Below are positions 1 to 11,768 of a DNA stretch of 64,000 nt, piece after piece. The first letter of the stretch is position 1, and each line of letters opens with the position of its first letter. Made by a program: the position numbers and the translations under genes. The notes under the pieces are model-generated. The model saw only the letters and a list, made by a program, of their open reading frames with translations. It ran no database searches and was not told where the DNA came from. Source of the DNA: Falciphora oryzae (lineage: Eukaryota > Ascomycota > Sordariomycetes > Magnaporthales > Magnaporthaceae); NCBI GenBank assembly GCA_000733355.1, contig JNVV01000037.1, positions 381,826-445,825 on the forward strand, read 5' to 3'.

Positions 1-323
1 CGGCCGGGCTCGGCGCCATCGACCTCGCCGGCTGGGCGGCGGCGCACGCCGGACAGTTTGTCGACATCCGGTCCGTCGCGCTGTCGGGGGACCTCAGGGC
101 GCTGGTCACTGGCGTCAAAGGCGCCGTTACCAGTGCCGTAACCGGCGGCGGCGGTGGATCGGGCGATCCGCCGGCCCTGACGGCCCATGTCGAGGGGGCT
201 GCTGTCGGGCACGAATTCACTGTTACCGTGGCGTTCCGGCCGGGCCAGGTGGCCGGCTTCGTTACTAATATCAGCGAGGCTTTGTGGGCGGACCTGAAGG
301 GGCTTGTTGGGAAAGTCGCTTAA
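1..323 (+). CDS. 3' end of an unidentified protein-coding gene (partial)
   Basis: An open frame enters the window at its left edge and ends with TAA at 321-323, giving the last 106 residues of a protein. Codon use is GC-rich like the other genes here. The fragment has a Gly-rich linker near its middle (encoded at about 147-165) and then a hydrophobic/polar stretch ending in a Lys-rich tail. No ATG or intron signal is needed within the fragment, so the start lies outside the window. I do not recognise the family. The reality of the exon is supported only by the uninterrupted frame and codon use. Confidence 0.5.
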   Translation, partial: AGLGAIDLAGWAAAHAGQFVDIRSVALSGDLRALVTGVKGAVTSAVTGGGGGSGDPPALTAHVEGAAVGHEFTVTVAFRPGQVAGFVTNISEALWADLKGLVGKVA

Positions 324-2932
324 AAGGCGCCGAAGAGGGGCAGACGTACTTTCAGTCGCTTAAACTCCTAGGAAAATCGGCAAAGCGGGACGGGCTTTGC
401 TGGTAGCTTGTCTAAGGCAAAAATAACAAAACGGCCCGCTCCTTCCATTCCATGCGCTGAGGATAAAATTAATTACAAGGCAACCGCGGCTTGCTTTATA
501 CCGGAATACATTCAGGTTGAGTCCAGTTCCGGTTCCTGTGCGAATTCCCCTCAACTTTCCATCCGTCGCGGAACCCCAGCCCTGGACGAGATAATTACCG
601 CCCGATATGTGAACCCATCGATTCGTACTTGGAGAAATCGTAGGCCGAGGTTAGCGAGAGCGTCAGAAGATCCTCCATTCGGCCCGCGGAGAGACCACCA
701 TGGTCACATTTCGCGCTCACAATGCTGCAGCTAGGTAGCATTGGGGTCCCTGTGCCGGACCTCCAGAGTCTTTCCAATGAACCAGGCTATTCAGTTTATT
801 TTCTCCATGGGCACCCCCGGGTGGTCACCATCCAGGGGTCAGGGGCTTGTGTTGTGTTCACCACCCACCAAAAGCCGGCTCACGTGGGGGGACAGTTGTC
901 CGTATAATCCGGGTGTGGTGGCTTATATGCCATCAGGAGCATGGTGGTATTCGTGCTACTTCCTCGCCGAAGGATGGCACGAACGTAGCTGGGGCGGGTT
1001 TTGTCTGTGGAGGGAGCAGACGAGGACGACGACCGTGCAACCCAGAGTGTCAGTCCCATCTCCAGATATTACCAGGTCCCGCTGTTCATCACACGCCTAC
1101 CTTGTAACGGTGGCATGGCGCAGGGTTCAGCGTCATGGTGCACGAACCGGCGATTCAGTCTGCCCCTTAAAGAGCTTCGCCTTCTTCCCGGGGGTGCGTG
1201 CGAGGAATTCTTTTCGGTGGTTAATGGGGGCAAAAAGACTGGCTGGGAGGGACCGGAGAGTTGGGCGCGGAACCCGAACGGTGGCAGCTTGGGATCTTTG
1301 GTGTGGGCGCAGTTCCCCGTTGCGGCCATTTGACGGGCTGTTCACACCCGCGCCGCCGAGGACTATCCCCTCGAGTGCGGTTAGCCTACCGACCGCCGTA
1401 TAAGGAAATCTTTTATGGGTCAAGCCATAGTGTATCGTTGTGACCTGAAGCTGCTGATCTGCAGAGGAAAACGCGGTTTAGCTGAAAGGTTGTGACGTAT
1501 CTCGCTGGTCCAAGAACTTTTGTCGATACCTGAATGTTGAGCCAAATTTGGTGGGCACATAAATACCTTGGGAATTTACGAGCTATTAGCTGAAGCGGGC
1601 GCGATCAACAGTCAACAGCACTCAAGGGCATGGCATCGGACCAGCTCCGTGGAAAGGCGGGGTTGAGTTGAATCGTCACGGCAGTCCCCCCTCTCTCTCA
1701 GGGGCAAAGCTCGCCTGGCCGTCGCGCGGTTTACCCAAGGTTGGGGGCTGCTTGGTAAGCTTGTGGCATTTTAGGGGGACCCCAGGAGGTCAGGAGAGGG
1801 CACAGTGATCACGTGAATTCGTCCTGCTCAGCCCTGACGTTGATGTGGTTGTGGTCTCGAGCTTCTTTCTGGTCTACGCCCCCACCCGTGACGCGAAACA
1901 CGACCGGCCACTGGAGAAGGGGGTGGGAATTATAAAATTGGATACCCAGGTGATTACTCGAATCAGCAGGCTTAAAAGGAGGGGACTATACCGAAAAGAG
2001 AAGTGACTGAAAACGGAAGTGCCGCTAAACCGGCGCGTGGAACTACTTTACAAGTGGAGAATTTGCGCGGAGGAGGGCGAAACTGTGCCGTCCCACACAT
2101 GCCCCGGGGGGCTGGAGGGAGTCATCGAGAGATTATGGGTGCGAGGATGTGATTTGGGCGCGAACGGCCTTCAGGGGCTCCTCATCTTCTGTCTGCAGTC
2201 AAGGGTACCCTATCCGATCCCTCACACCAGCATAGCCCAACCAGCTCTTCCAGCCACAAAGGCCACCGGGCGGCCTCGTCGTGCCTGGCTTTCGCCAGGT
2301 CGCGCCTACAAGCGTCGACAAAGACGGTGCGGCAGGCCTGGTCGGAGCCTGTGGCGCATGGGCGGCGCCTAGGGACGCACGCGGCGCGAGCCATTTCGCA
2401 GCGCGCCGTCATCTTCTCTTTCCGATGTCGCGGATCCAGTGCCACTCTTGGTCGCCGCGGGAACCGAACCCGAGCCGGCCGGCGATGTGGTCGGGAAGAG
2501 CGGCCCCGCAACCGCCGCGTGTCCAATGTGGGCTTTAGCGACGAGGGTGAAGACGACCTGGAAGCAACACTGCTGCTCCATGCGCCTGCACAGAACGAGC
2601 GCGTCCGTTCACGAATGCATACAAGCCTGAGTCCCCCCCGGAAGATGCCCGATAGGCTAGGGCCCCTAAACGAGCCCGGGGGCGAATAGTACAGCTAATT
2701 ACGTATACAAAGAAGGAAGAAGAAGAAGAGAAAAAAAACGATTGGAAAGGGGACGGGAAAGGATAAGGGATGAAAATCGGAAAATGGACACCAAGCATAG
2801 CCCCGAAGACCCCGAAACCCCCAAAAGCGAAGCCCACCGCCAAACTGTGCGGAAAACAGTTAAACACGGAAACTTTTCCCAGAAACAAGATTCCCTCGGT
2901 TTGAAGATAAAGACCTTCCCACGCGCAAGCCA
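324..2932. other. intergenic, no supported gene
   Basis: About 2.6 kb between the partial gene at the left edge and the 3' end of the minus-strand gene at 2933. Several overlapping open frames of 60-220 codons exist on both strands (for example 741-1403 and 2182-2689), but they encode Arg/Pro/Ser-rich, low-information sequence with no domain or splice support. Purine-rich tracts lie at 2707-2770. I see no tRNA-like B box and no repeat copy. Confidence 0.5.
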
Positions 2933-4893
2933 TCACTCGAGCCGCGGCCGCTTGCTGGGGCTAGGAGCGAAAGACCTCGGCGTGTAGAACAGCTCGGGCT
3001 TGCACCCGCCTGGGGTAAGAGTGGCGCACCGAACGGCCCTAGGCGTCAGCTTCACGGCGCGGACAGTGCTGGGCGTCTCGATCTTGATGTGAGTCGGGCT
3101 GACCAGTGTCGTGCTCCGGCCCTGCGGAGTGGACAGGCGCCGGGTCGCGCGCTGCCTGGGGGTCATGGGGACGCTCCGGGCGATGTCTGGCCCGTCCGGC
3201 AGGCACGGGTCGAGCCTGTTGATGTGAGGCGGGTGCGCCTCGGCCGAATCTCCATGGCCGTCGTCGACATCGTAGTACTCTGGTAAGCCGTCGTGGGTGA
3301 TGAGGTAGGTGCCCGCGTTGGCCTGCTGGGTGGCGAAGAGCGCCTTGAGACGCAGGTGCGACAGCGCGGCGGCCTCTGCAATCCGTCTCCAGCGCTCAAC
3401 CTTCGCGGCGTCTTCGTCAGAGAGGCCGGTAAACATCTGTGGCGGGTTGGGCGCGGAGGCCTGCCGCGATGACTCGACAAGTGTGCTGGCCTCATCCGGG
3501 CGGGTTGGAGAGCTGAGAGGCTCGTTGGTGGGCTCCGGAGTGGCCGGTATGTCTTGGAGCAGTTGTGCCTGGATTTGCTCCTCCTCGGTATGTGACTTTA
3601 GGTGGTCATTCCCAGGCTGTGGAGGAGAGGCGTTATTCTCGTTCGGGCCCTCTTTGCCGGTCTGGTCTGTGGCGTGTTCTTCGCCCAATACCTCTTGACC
3701 GTCCTCGTGGGTTGACGGGGTCTGGATAGGCTGTGCGTCAGGACCCGACGGGCCGTCTTGATCCTCCTCCTGGGAAGTAGGGTCGGCGATAGCCTTTGTA
3801 GCGATCTCGAGGCGGGCATCGCGATCCCGGTTTGACTCGATTCTAGAGGGCCAGACATATCAGCATTCCCGTCTTTGTCGCCAAAGCATCATGGAGCCGG
3901 TATCACTGCCACTCACCTGCCCAAGCGCTTACGCTTTTTGCCAGCCATAGCCTCAGCCTCCGACTCGTCAGTAGCGGCACCTTTCTTTAGGCCGCGCAGG
4001 ACTCCGCCGACGGCAGGCTTGATCAGCTGCCACCGACTGGTGTGGTGCTGAATGAAGCCCTCCCAGAACGGGTCGACCTTGCCCTCGGGCGTGTTCGGGT
4101 CATGGTGAAGGTAGCCCAGCTTGGCCTGCTCCAAAGCCGACTCCCACTGCTTTTCCTTGCGGCCACCCGTCAAGCTAAAGCGCGTCGAGCTGTAGCCGAG
4201 GGCGGTGCGCGCGGCGAAGAAGCCCGCAGTGAACAACTCGGGCGGGAACGGGAGCTCGCCGTTGATGGCGACAAGCTCGCGCCAGCTTGCGCAACCTGTA
4301 GCGCGGCTGCCAGCGTACTTGATCAGCGAGTTGTAATCACGAAACGTGCGATGGCTCATCGGGAAGTCCGAAGTAACGCCGTAGCTACGACGTCCCTCGG
4401 TGTTCAGCTGGCAGCCGCCCTTGATAGCGGCCTTCTTGGCGGCCTCGGAGGAGGACGGCTGGAGGCCATGCGCCACACAGTTACACTTCAGTGCGTCGAA
4501 GATCGCCTGAAAGGAAACCCATGGCCGTTGCTGATTCATGGTTCGTGAAAGGTGCTTGATATAAGCGGCCGGATCACGGAGCGCGTTGACGAGGCCGTAC
4601 TCTGGCTCGACTAGGATTGGATGCAGGGCCACGCGCGGGGCGTGCGACCGCTTTGCTTTGTCACTGGTACCCGCTACCGCTTTGCCGCCCGCGGCGGGAG
4701 GTTGCGTCGTTTCGCCGGGCACATGGGGCTCCATCGCGACGTAAGCATTTGCAAAGCGCGGCTCGCGGTTGTACGTGCCGCTGATGGCGGAATCGACGTC
4801 GTCAACGAACATATTATCCGATGCAGCCTTATTGGAGGGCGTGAGCGCAGACAATGCAAGGCCCGAGAGCTGCGTTGACTTTTTGGGTGCCAT
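2933..4893 (-). CDS. hypothetical nuclear-type protein, two exons
   Basis: Exons on the minus strand are 4893-3917 and 3842-2933, joined across a 74-nt intron (donor GTGAGT, branch TGCTGAT, acceptor CTAG). The splice joins AG to A to make an Arg codon and fuses two frames that would otherwise look like separate genes, giving 628 residues. The first exon has a compact, probably folded region (about residues 95-290). A basic KKRKR cluster sits right at the splice junction. The second half is low-complexity, rich in Ser, Thr, Pro and acidic residues, with many TP/SP sites and a basic C-terminus (KRPRLE). I do not recognise a family. The basic clusters and proline-directed sites suggest a phosphorylated nuclear protein, which is inference. 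ATG 4893 is the first Met of the frame. Confidence 0.72.
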
Positions 4894-6111
4894 GCTGGTG
4901 ACGGCAGAAGTTCGGAGTCAGGTTGGGTGGGTAATTAGAAGCAGGTAAGGGAAAATGTGTGAACTGAAAGGGACGTTTACCCACGAAAAAAACTCGCGGT
5001 CGAAATGGCAGAAGGAAATCTGGATGGAAACAGGTACAGCCGCCAGTAGGTGTTGGGTTGGGTTTGGGTTCGGAGAAAAATTGGGATGGCAACAAGGGCA
5101 AATTTGATAGGGCGTATCTACCGGGTGTTTTTTTCTTTCCTCCTTACTCTGGCTGTGGCCATCACGTCGGCCTCAGATTTTTCTCAGTTGATGTTAAGAG
5201 CAAATTTCACCCACCCAGGCCTTCAAAGGGTTCTTTTAAACCATTCACCGTCTTAAAACACGGCTACAGCCTAGCTGGGCGGGCTACTACCTCCATTGCC
5301 ATTAGGGTTGAACGTAATTGCCTGGACGGTAAAGCGCACACCGAATCAACTCGACCTAACGAGAACGATGACGAATCTCTCCATACGTGCTATGAGTCTG
5401 ATAGACCTCGTCAGGATAGACAGGGTTTACGATGTTGCGTCATCCCACGCTTCCAATCCTCGTCCCGTCCAGCTTGTAGATATCTCGGGCCAGGTCAAGA
5501 TTTCCTCTTTCGGACTGCTTCGCCCGGCCGCGTGCAAATAACCTCAAAGCCATCCTGCACGTGCCAGAAGCCAATAGATTGCAGTCCTTGGCTGGCTCCT
5601 GATTTCCGGATCGGGATGCAGAATCAGCCTCCTCTGACGTCTGCCCGTGGGGAAGTGGGGCGCAAATGGTTTTCTGCGCAAGCTGAGTACATGTATGTGG
5701 GGGCGGGGTTGGATCACTTCTCCCCGCCATCGCCACCCCGCAGAATGCGCAACGGGGAGGCTGCCTGCACGATGCTTGGCTCAATTGGCAGCAGCATGGC
5801 ACTCGGCAGAATTATGCCGAGGCTTCTTCTCCCTCCTGCGGGGTCTTTTGACACGGGCGGCCAGGCACCCTGCTTGCGACGTCGGGACTTCTCCGAGGTC
5901 TGAAGCGATCTCGCCGCCGTCCGGCAATCACTCTCCCGAGGAACGGTTGGGTAAGCGTGGTTGCAGAATCATCTGGGCCGCCCAGCCCGTATTTGTCGGA
6001 CTCGCACGAACGAACCCAGCCGACAATTGCCTCAAGAACTGCCTACGACTCGCGATAGCACCAGCTAGGAACACACGGCCACTCCCGCGGGCCACTCCGG
6101 GATGAACGAAG
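4894..6111. other. intergenic between divergent genes
   Basis: This 1.2-kb stretch separates the divergent starts of the hypothetical gene (minus) and the P450 (plus), so it should hold both promoters. A long open frame at 5058-5903 has no domain, no codon bias and no splice support, and I do not treat it as a gene. No repeat or RNA gene is apparent. Confidence 0.5.
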
Positions 6112-8048
6112 ATGCTGTCCGATAGCATCACAAACCAGCTCTCGCTTACCAAGATCCAGCAGGCCATAGCAGGCCTAGGGGCGGCCAATGTTCTGCTCAT
6201 CCTGCTGGGCCTCGTGGTCGCGGCCGTAGCCGTCGATTACGCCTGGATGCTGTTTCTGCGCTCCAAAATGCCCCCTGGCCCGCTTCCGTGGCCGATCATT
6301 GGAAACACGTATTCCTTGCCCGACGAGAAGCCCTGGGTATACTTCGAGGAGCTGGCCCAGAAGCACAAGGCGCCCCTGATAACATTTTGGATTGGACGGT
6401 AAGCAACCTTCTCTGCGCTTCGTGCCCCGTCCCCGCGATGGCCTCAGCCACTGACGATAAGGGGCGGCGCAACAGGAACCCCACGGTCTGGATATGTGAC
6501 GCTTGGGCAGCGCACGACATCTTCGAGAAGAAGGCGCAACTATACTCGTCCCGGCCGCGGATGGTAGTCTTCGGGGAGCTGGGGACGGGCCAGGTAAGGT
6601 GGCCACGCTTGTGCCTCTTCTTCCGATATGCTGACATGGACAGTCCAATCTCGTCACGATGAGAACCCGGAACCAACAAGAGCGCGACCATTGGAGGATA
6701 CATAGGAAAGTCATGCACTTGGGAGTCGGCGTCCAGGCCGTGCGTCGGTACCGAGACGTCCAGAATGCAGAGAGCAAGGTTGTCGCGAGCGATATGCTAC
6801 GCGATCCGGCCAATTTTGTCAGGCATTTGGAGAGATACGCCACGTCTGTAGTTTCCATCCTCGCTTTTGGACGCCGCGTCGCTTCCTTCAACGACCCGAT
6901 CATTACCGAGGTCATCGCCGTCATGCAACTTGCGGCGGAGCTAAACGTGCCCGGGAAAACGGTAGGGAGTTTGCTGGCATCCCCATAAGGTTTTTAACTT
7001 ATAATTAACGCGGTAATATGCGCAGTTCCCGATGCTTATGGAAACATTCCCCATTCTGGCCAAGTTCCCCCGCTCGATGCCGTGGATGCGAGGCCTGGGC
7101 TCGCGCGGTCAGAAGGGCGGACACTACTTCTTCTACTCCCTGGCGCTGGAGGCGCTGGAGCAGCAGGCCGAGAAGACGGACGAGCAGCGCGCTAGCATCC
7201 CCAAGCCGTACGTCAAGACGCTATTCGACGAGAACGAGAAGTACAGCCTGCCCATTGACGAGCTTAGCTCGCTTACTGGGAATCTCTTTGGCGCCGGTTC
7301 CGACACGAGCGCCAGCACCCTGGTTACCTTCGTTCTGGCTTGCACCGCCTTCCCCGAACCGACGAAGCGTGCCCAGGCCGAGCTGGATGCCGTGGTGGGC
7401 ACCCACCGCTCGCCCGGGTGGGATGACCAGGCGTCGCTGCCGTACGTCAATGCTTTCGTTAAAGAAGTCCTGCGGTGGCGCTCCGTGGCCATCATCGGCG
7501 GGCAACCGCACTCCCCCACGGCCGACGACTACTACGAATTTGCCGGAAGGAGATATTTGATCCCGGCAAATTCGTGGGTTCAAGGTAACGTGTGGGCGAT
7601 CCACCGGAACCCCCGGGAGTTCCCCGAACCGGACCGCTTCGAGCCGGAGCGCTTCATTAAGGGCTCCGAGTGGCAGAGGCCGTTCCCCGGCGACAGGGGG
7701 TACCACACGTTCGGCTGGGGACGCCGGGTGTGCAGCGGGCAGGCGCTGGCCGAGCAGGGTGTGTGGATCACCATCACGAGGCTGCTGTGGGCGTTCGACA
7801 CCCGCAAGAAGCGGGACGTGGCAGGCAAGGAGATTCCAGTCGACATCTTTGCGTTTACGAATGGCCTGAATATGAGGCCGCAGCCGTTTGAGTGCGATAT
7901 CACGCCACGGTCGGAGGAGATTCGGGCGACGATCGAGAGGGAGGGCGAGGAGGCGCTTATGGAGCTCAGCCCGCTCGAGGGCGAGAGCAGGTACAGGATG
8001 TCTACCTTTTACCAGCAGAAGAAGGCCGAGAGCAAAAGCGAGGTATGA
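6112..8048 (+). CDS. cytochrome P450 monooxygenase (microsomal, class II)
   Basis: Exons 6112-6398, 6476-6593, 6644-6961 and 7026-8048 give 581 residues; the three introns (77, 50, 64 nt) keep frame exactly. An N-terminal hydrophobic anchor (about residues 24-50) is followed by the proline-rich hinge PPGPLPWPIIGN. The I-helix oxygen-binding motif is GAGSDTS, the K-helix ExxR is EVLR, and the heme loop FGWGRRVCSG has Cys477 as the axial ligand. The protein is about 60-80 residues longer than many fungal P450s because of a charged C-terminal tail. It resembles the multi-substrate fungal P450s found in secondary-metabolite and xenobiotic clusters; the substrate cannot be read from sequence. It is convergent with the SDR gene at 8348 and lies at the left border of the putative aromatic cluster. 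Confidence 0.9.
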
Positions 8049-8347
8049 GGGTGGGAGGATGGACAGCGGGTGTGCCAGGGAGCAGCTGTGGTCTGTTGTA
8101 CCAGCCGTAGTCTTTCATCAATGTCAGGCACTCACGTATAGATCTACTTTCTCATTTTTGTTCCTTTTTTCTTATTCCTCATCCTGTTCCTCTTCCCTCC
8201 TTATTCACTTTTTCCCCCGTTCTCGGGCTTTGAGGCCTACCTGCCCCATGCAAATTTCAGATGTGGGAGAGAGTGGACGCTACTTGATCAATCATAGAAG
8301 GCGAGGGAAGGGATTTGCCGCTTCCGAATCTAACGAAACATATAAGT

Positions 8348-9421
8348 CTATGCCTTCGTATTCAGCATACTCTCGCTGATCTCCCACAATGTCCTCCCCA
8401 TCTCCTTGTCTTTGACATGCGGCGCCGCCAGCTCGTCGGCGATCTGGCAGTCGGCCAGGTAGCCCAGCACCTCCCCGCCGACGTCCAGTTGCGCCAAGGC
8501 CGGATCGAACGCGGCGACGAGCGTCGTGGACGCACCCGCGTCCAGGCTCTTCCACAGGTGCTTAGGGGTCGTGTTTAGCATGTCCTGTCTTCCCTGATCG
8601 TCCAGCGACCGACTGAGCTCCGTCTCGATCGACCCCGGGTGTACCGACAGCGCCAGAATCCCATTTTCCTTGAAGAGCCGCCGACTCAGCTCCGACGCGT
8701 GCAGGACGTTTGCGCACTTGCTCTGGCCGTAGCCCAAGAATCCAGGGTATGTGCCCTCCGGGTCGGTGAGCCGCGTCAGGAATGCCGGTGCTGTCTTGGA
8801 GGGCTGCTCCCCCTCTTGGATCGACTCGTCGTACGGTGGCTTCTCAAACGCGAGGTCGGAGAACCGGATCGGCGAGAGCCGGTGGCCATGGCTGCTGACG
8901 TTGACGATACGGGTAGACCCTTTCCGGACTCCTTCGGTGGCGGCCGCCTCCTTCAGCGCGGGGAGGAGCAGGCTCGTGAGGAGGAAGGGCCCGAGGTAGT
9001 TGACGAACAGCTGCTTGTCGAGCCTCGTTCCGTCAGGGGCGGTCATGGGCTCCCGCTGGAGGCTGTTTATGCCGGCGTTGTTGATCAGGACGTCGAGCCT
9101 GCCGTCGGCAAGGGCGTCGATCTGGGCGGCCGCGTCCCGGACCGAGTCGAGGGAGCCCAGGTCCAGCAGAACCGACGAGACGTTCGCCAAGGGGCATTTT
9201 TGGGCGATGTCGGCGAGGACTGCGTCGAGCTTGGATCGGGTCCGGGACGCCAGAATCAGCTTTCTAGGGTCGTGGGCCGCGATGGCCAGCGCGGTGGCCG
9301 CGCCGATGCCCGCTGGGGACACGCCGGTGACGACCACGTTCTTCCCCCTGATCACAGAGTCAAAGGCTTGCCCGGCCTCTGTGCCTGTGGTGTGCAGGTC
9401 CCATCCTGAGTGTGACGTCAT
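8348..9421 (-). CDS. short-chain dehydrogenase/reductase
   Basis: A single exon of 357 residues with the classical SDR layout: cofactor-binding TGxxxAGIG at residues 32-40, NNAG at 114-117, catalytic serines in VNVSSHG (about 176-177) and YxxxK at Tyr231/Lys235. The length and a long insertion between the serine and tyrosine motifs resemble the retinol-dehydrogenase/WW-domain-oxidoreductase-like branch of fungal SDRs, which act on alcohols, ketones or aldehydes using NAD(P)H. There is no signal peptide or membrane segment, so it is probably cytosolic. It is divergent from the FAD monooxygenase, sharing a 583-bp promoter region, and convergent with the P450. The substrate is unknown; an alcohol/aldehyde interconversion would fit the neighbourhood. 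Confidence 0.9.
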   Translation of the reverse strand: MTSHSGWDLHTTGTEAGQAFDSVIRGKNVVVTGVSPAGIGAATALAIAAHDPRKLILASRTRSKLDAVLADIAQKCPLANVSSVLLDLGSLDSVRDAAAQIDALADGRLDVLINNAGINSLQREPMTAPDGTRLDKQLFVNYLGPFLLTSLLLPALKEAAATEGVRKGSTRIVNVSSHGHRLSPIRFSDLAFEKPPYDESIQEGEQPSKTAPAFLTRLTDPEGTYPGFLGYGQSKCANVLHASELSRRLFKENGILALSVHPGSIETELSRSLDDQGRQDMLNTTPKHLWKSLDAGASTTLVAAFDPALAQLDVGGEVLGYLADCQIADELAAPHVKDKEMGRTLWEISESMLNTKA

Positions 9422-10004
9422 TGTAGCTGCTGGAAGCGTTTGCTTACTCGCTATTCCATGTCCTTGAGATCCTTCGCCTGCCGCTGGGACAGGCGGGCCG
9501 CGGTCATATCATCGTCTCCGGTAGAGCCGAGGCCCAGCCTCAGAAGGAGGGCGCGCGTTGGGCCGGGCGTGTAATGGGTCATTCAGCAGCATGTACGGTA
9601 CATCGAAAGCCTCCAATATCGCCACGGGTGAGCCAGCTCCGGCGATGCTTCGGAAAAGCAGCGGAGGCGATGGTTGGGTCGGAAAGATGTTGCCGAGGCA
9701 TTTTGATGCGGGGTTTCAGTGCCATCCGGCGCACCCCTGCAGCCGCCGCCCCCTCTTCTCCAACTTTTCGGTCGAGACAAGGCGACCCCAGACCCATCCG
9801 TCACCCTGGCCGGCAGATGCAGGTAAGATGGAGATGCGGGGGAAGCGGGTGCTTGGCTTTCGGACTTTCGTTGTACCCCTGCCAGATGGCGGCGCAGATG
9901 TTGGCGTTTAAGGGGCGAGCGAGATCAAAGACCTCACTGCGGCCCATCGAGTGACCATCACAAACTGCTTGGCAGCACCGGCAAGCTCACATAGCACAGC
10001 CAAG
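9422..10004. promoter_or_regulatory. shared divergent promoter region (SDR / FAD monooxygenase)
   Basis: 583 bp between two divergently transcribed cluster genes. It should contain both promoters, and co-regulation is plausible from geometry. Several TCGGA/TTCGGA half-sites are visible (for example near 9675 and 9860), similar to the GTCGGACT copies upstream of the aldehyde dehydrogenase. Small open frames here lack coding features. Confidence 0.4.
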
Positions 10005-11474
10005 ATGGACAGCAAACCCAAGACCGGGATCAAGGTCATCGTCGTCGGCGCAGGCTTCGGCGGCCTGACGGCGGCGATCGAGTGCCACAGAAACGGGCAC
10101 GACGTCGAGGTCTACGAGAGCTTCCCGGAGCTCAAGAGCCTGGGCGACATCATCTCGTTCGGCCAGAACGGGGGCCGCATCTTCCACCGCTGGGGCCTGG
10201 CGCGCAAGGGGGAGGTCGCGGACCGGATGCGGAAGCTCAGCATCGACCTGACCAACTACGGCTTCCGCATCCACAAGTTCGACACCGGCGAGGTTGTGCA
10301 CCACCAGCCGACGCCGCCTCGCGTGCCGGACGCGCCCGTGTTCAACGGCCATCGGGGGGAGCTTCATGAGGTCGTGTTCGAGCACGCCAAAGAACTCGGT
10401 ATCCCTATTCATCTGGGCCAGACCATTGAGCAGTACTTTGAGGACGAGGAGAAGGCGGGGATTATCCTCAAGTGTGGCGACAAGGTATGCATTAGTGTCG
10501 GTATCCCCTGCTCTACCGTCTCCTACTGACGCAGTCAAGGTCTTTGCCGACGTGGTGATCGGCGCGGATGGCGTGCGTTCAAAAGCCCGCGAGCTCGTGC
10601 TCGGCTACGTCGACAAGCCAAAAAGCAGCGGCTACGCAGTCTGGCGCGCCTGGTTCTCCAACGAGGACATGATCAAAGACCCGCGGACGAAGGAGTTTTG
10701 CGAAAACGGCGACACGTTCAACGGCTGGATAGGCCAAGACGTCCACTTCCTCTTCTCGACCATCAAGAACGGCTCCGACTGCTGCTGGGTGCTGACGCAC
10801 AAGGACGACCACGACATCGACGAGAGCTGGTCGTTTCCGGGAAAGCTGGAGGAGGTCAAGGAGCTGCTCCGCGAGTGGGACCCCATGTGTACGGCCATCA
10901 TCGAGAAGACGCCTCCCAGTCGATTAGTCGACTTTAAATTAGTTTACCGTGACCCGCTACCGCGATGGATATCGAACCATGGGAGGATTGCACTGCTGGG
11001 AGACTCAGCGCATCCGTTCCTACCAACTAGCGCTCAGTAAGATCGATCAAATCCCGCCGGAACCTGGAATTTAATGCTAACGATTAGAACAGAGGCGCTA
11101 CACAGGCTTGCGAAGACGCTGTCAACATCGCCATCTGCCTGCGCCGGGCCGGCAAGGCCAACGTGCCGGCCGCGCTGTGGACGCACCAGGACATACGCTA
11201 CGAGCGCGTCAAGGCCGTGCAGAAGACGGGCGAAACGACGCGGGACAGGTGGCACAAGACTGACTGGGAGGCCGTGAGGAAGGACCCGAAGAGCGTTGCT
11301 TTTCCGAGAGAAAATTGGGTACATTCTCACGACGCCGAAGCCCACGCCGAGGAAGTGTTTAATGAAGCCTTCCAACGCCGCCTAGCGGGTGGCTCAGGGG
11401 GAGCAGTGGACGGTGACAGTGGGTCGCTAATTAAGGACCAGCAGGCCGCGACGCCGGTTTCTGTGGCGAGTTAG
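10005..11474 (+). CDS. FAD-dependent monooxygenase (salicylate-hydroxylase-like)
   Basis: Exons 10005-10484, 10540-11036 and 11093-11474 encode 452 residues; introns are 55 and 56 nt, the second with a clear GCTAAC branch. Group A flavoprotein hydroxylase motifs are in order: GxGxxG (VVGAGFGGLTAAIE, residues about 12-25), the DG motif (GADGVRSKAR) and the GD motif (GDSAHPFLP) followed by the conserved QGATQACEDA helix split by the second intron. Family members use FAD and NAD(P)H to hydroxylate aromatic rings, sometimes with decarboxylation as in salicylate hydroxylase; others act in polyketide clusters. The end is Gly/Ser-rich with no membrane segment. In this setting an aromatic acid or phenol is a sensible substrate, but that is inference. 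Confidence 0.92.
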
Positions 11475-11477
11475 GTT

Positions 11478-11534
11478 GATGTGGTGCTGGATGATGTGGT
11501 GCTGGATGATGTGGTACTGGATTGATGTGGTGGC
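11478..11534. repeat. 15-bp minisatellite, about 3.5 copies
   Basis: Three tandem 15-bp units (GATGTGGTGCTGGAT, the third with one change) occupy 11478-11522, directly after the FAD-monooxygenase stop codon. A further partial unit merges into the start of the direct repeat at 11523. The unit looks like an expansion of the first bases of that repeat. Confidence 0.85.
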
Positions 11535-11768
11535 TCTCAGGGGTATCACGTGATCGCACGCCAGCGACGGGTCCCCTGCCCAGCGACCCAAGCTTGCGGC
11601 CGTCATTTTCCTTGCCACGCGAGCAGAATGCGGCGAATAGGAGGCTTCTGTATTTTATATCATCGCCTCATTTTTCTCCACCTCGTACTGTCTTCCCTTT
11701 TGATCCCTGCTGTTTCCTTTAACACCCCCTCCAACGCAACTCTTCCGGCCCACAATCAGTCAATTACA
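11523..11768 (+). repeat. left copy of a diverged ~245-bp direct repeat
   Basis: This segment begins TGATGTGGTGGCTCTCAGGG and carries the palindrome ATCACGTGAT. It matches 15904 to about 16150 in order and orientation: an exact 33-bp start, then a diverged body with shared blocks such as the CACGCGAGCAG block, the GTACYGTCTTCCC block and a C-rich/CAATCA-rich end. It starts TG and ends near ACA, like an LTR, but has no demonstrated element boundaries. The two copies bracket the segment with the 813-aa gene. Confidence 0.65.

Noticed and set aside
741..1403. 220-codon open frame in the left intergenic region
   Set aside because: Low-information composition, overlapping equally long frames on the other strand, no recognisable motif.
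2182..2689. Arg-rich overlapping frames on both strands
   Set aside because: GC-rich sequence without stops; the translations are Arg/Pro repeats with no family signal.
5058..5903. 281-codon open frame on the plus strand upstream of the P450
   Set aside because: No domain, ordinary Arg/Ser/Pro-rich composition, no intron logic; it lies in the shared promoter of two divergent genes.
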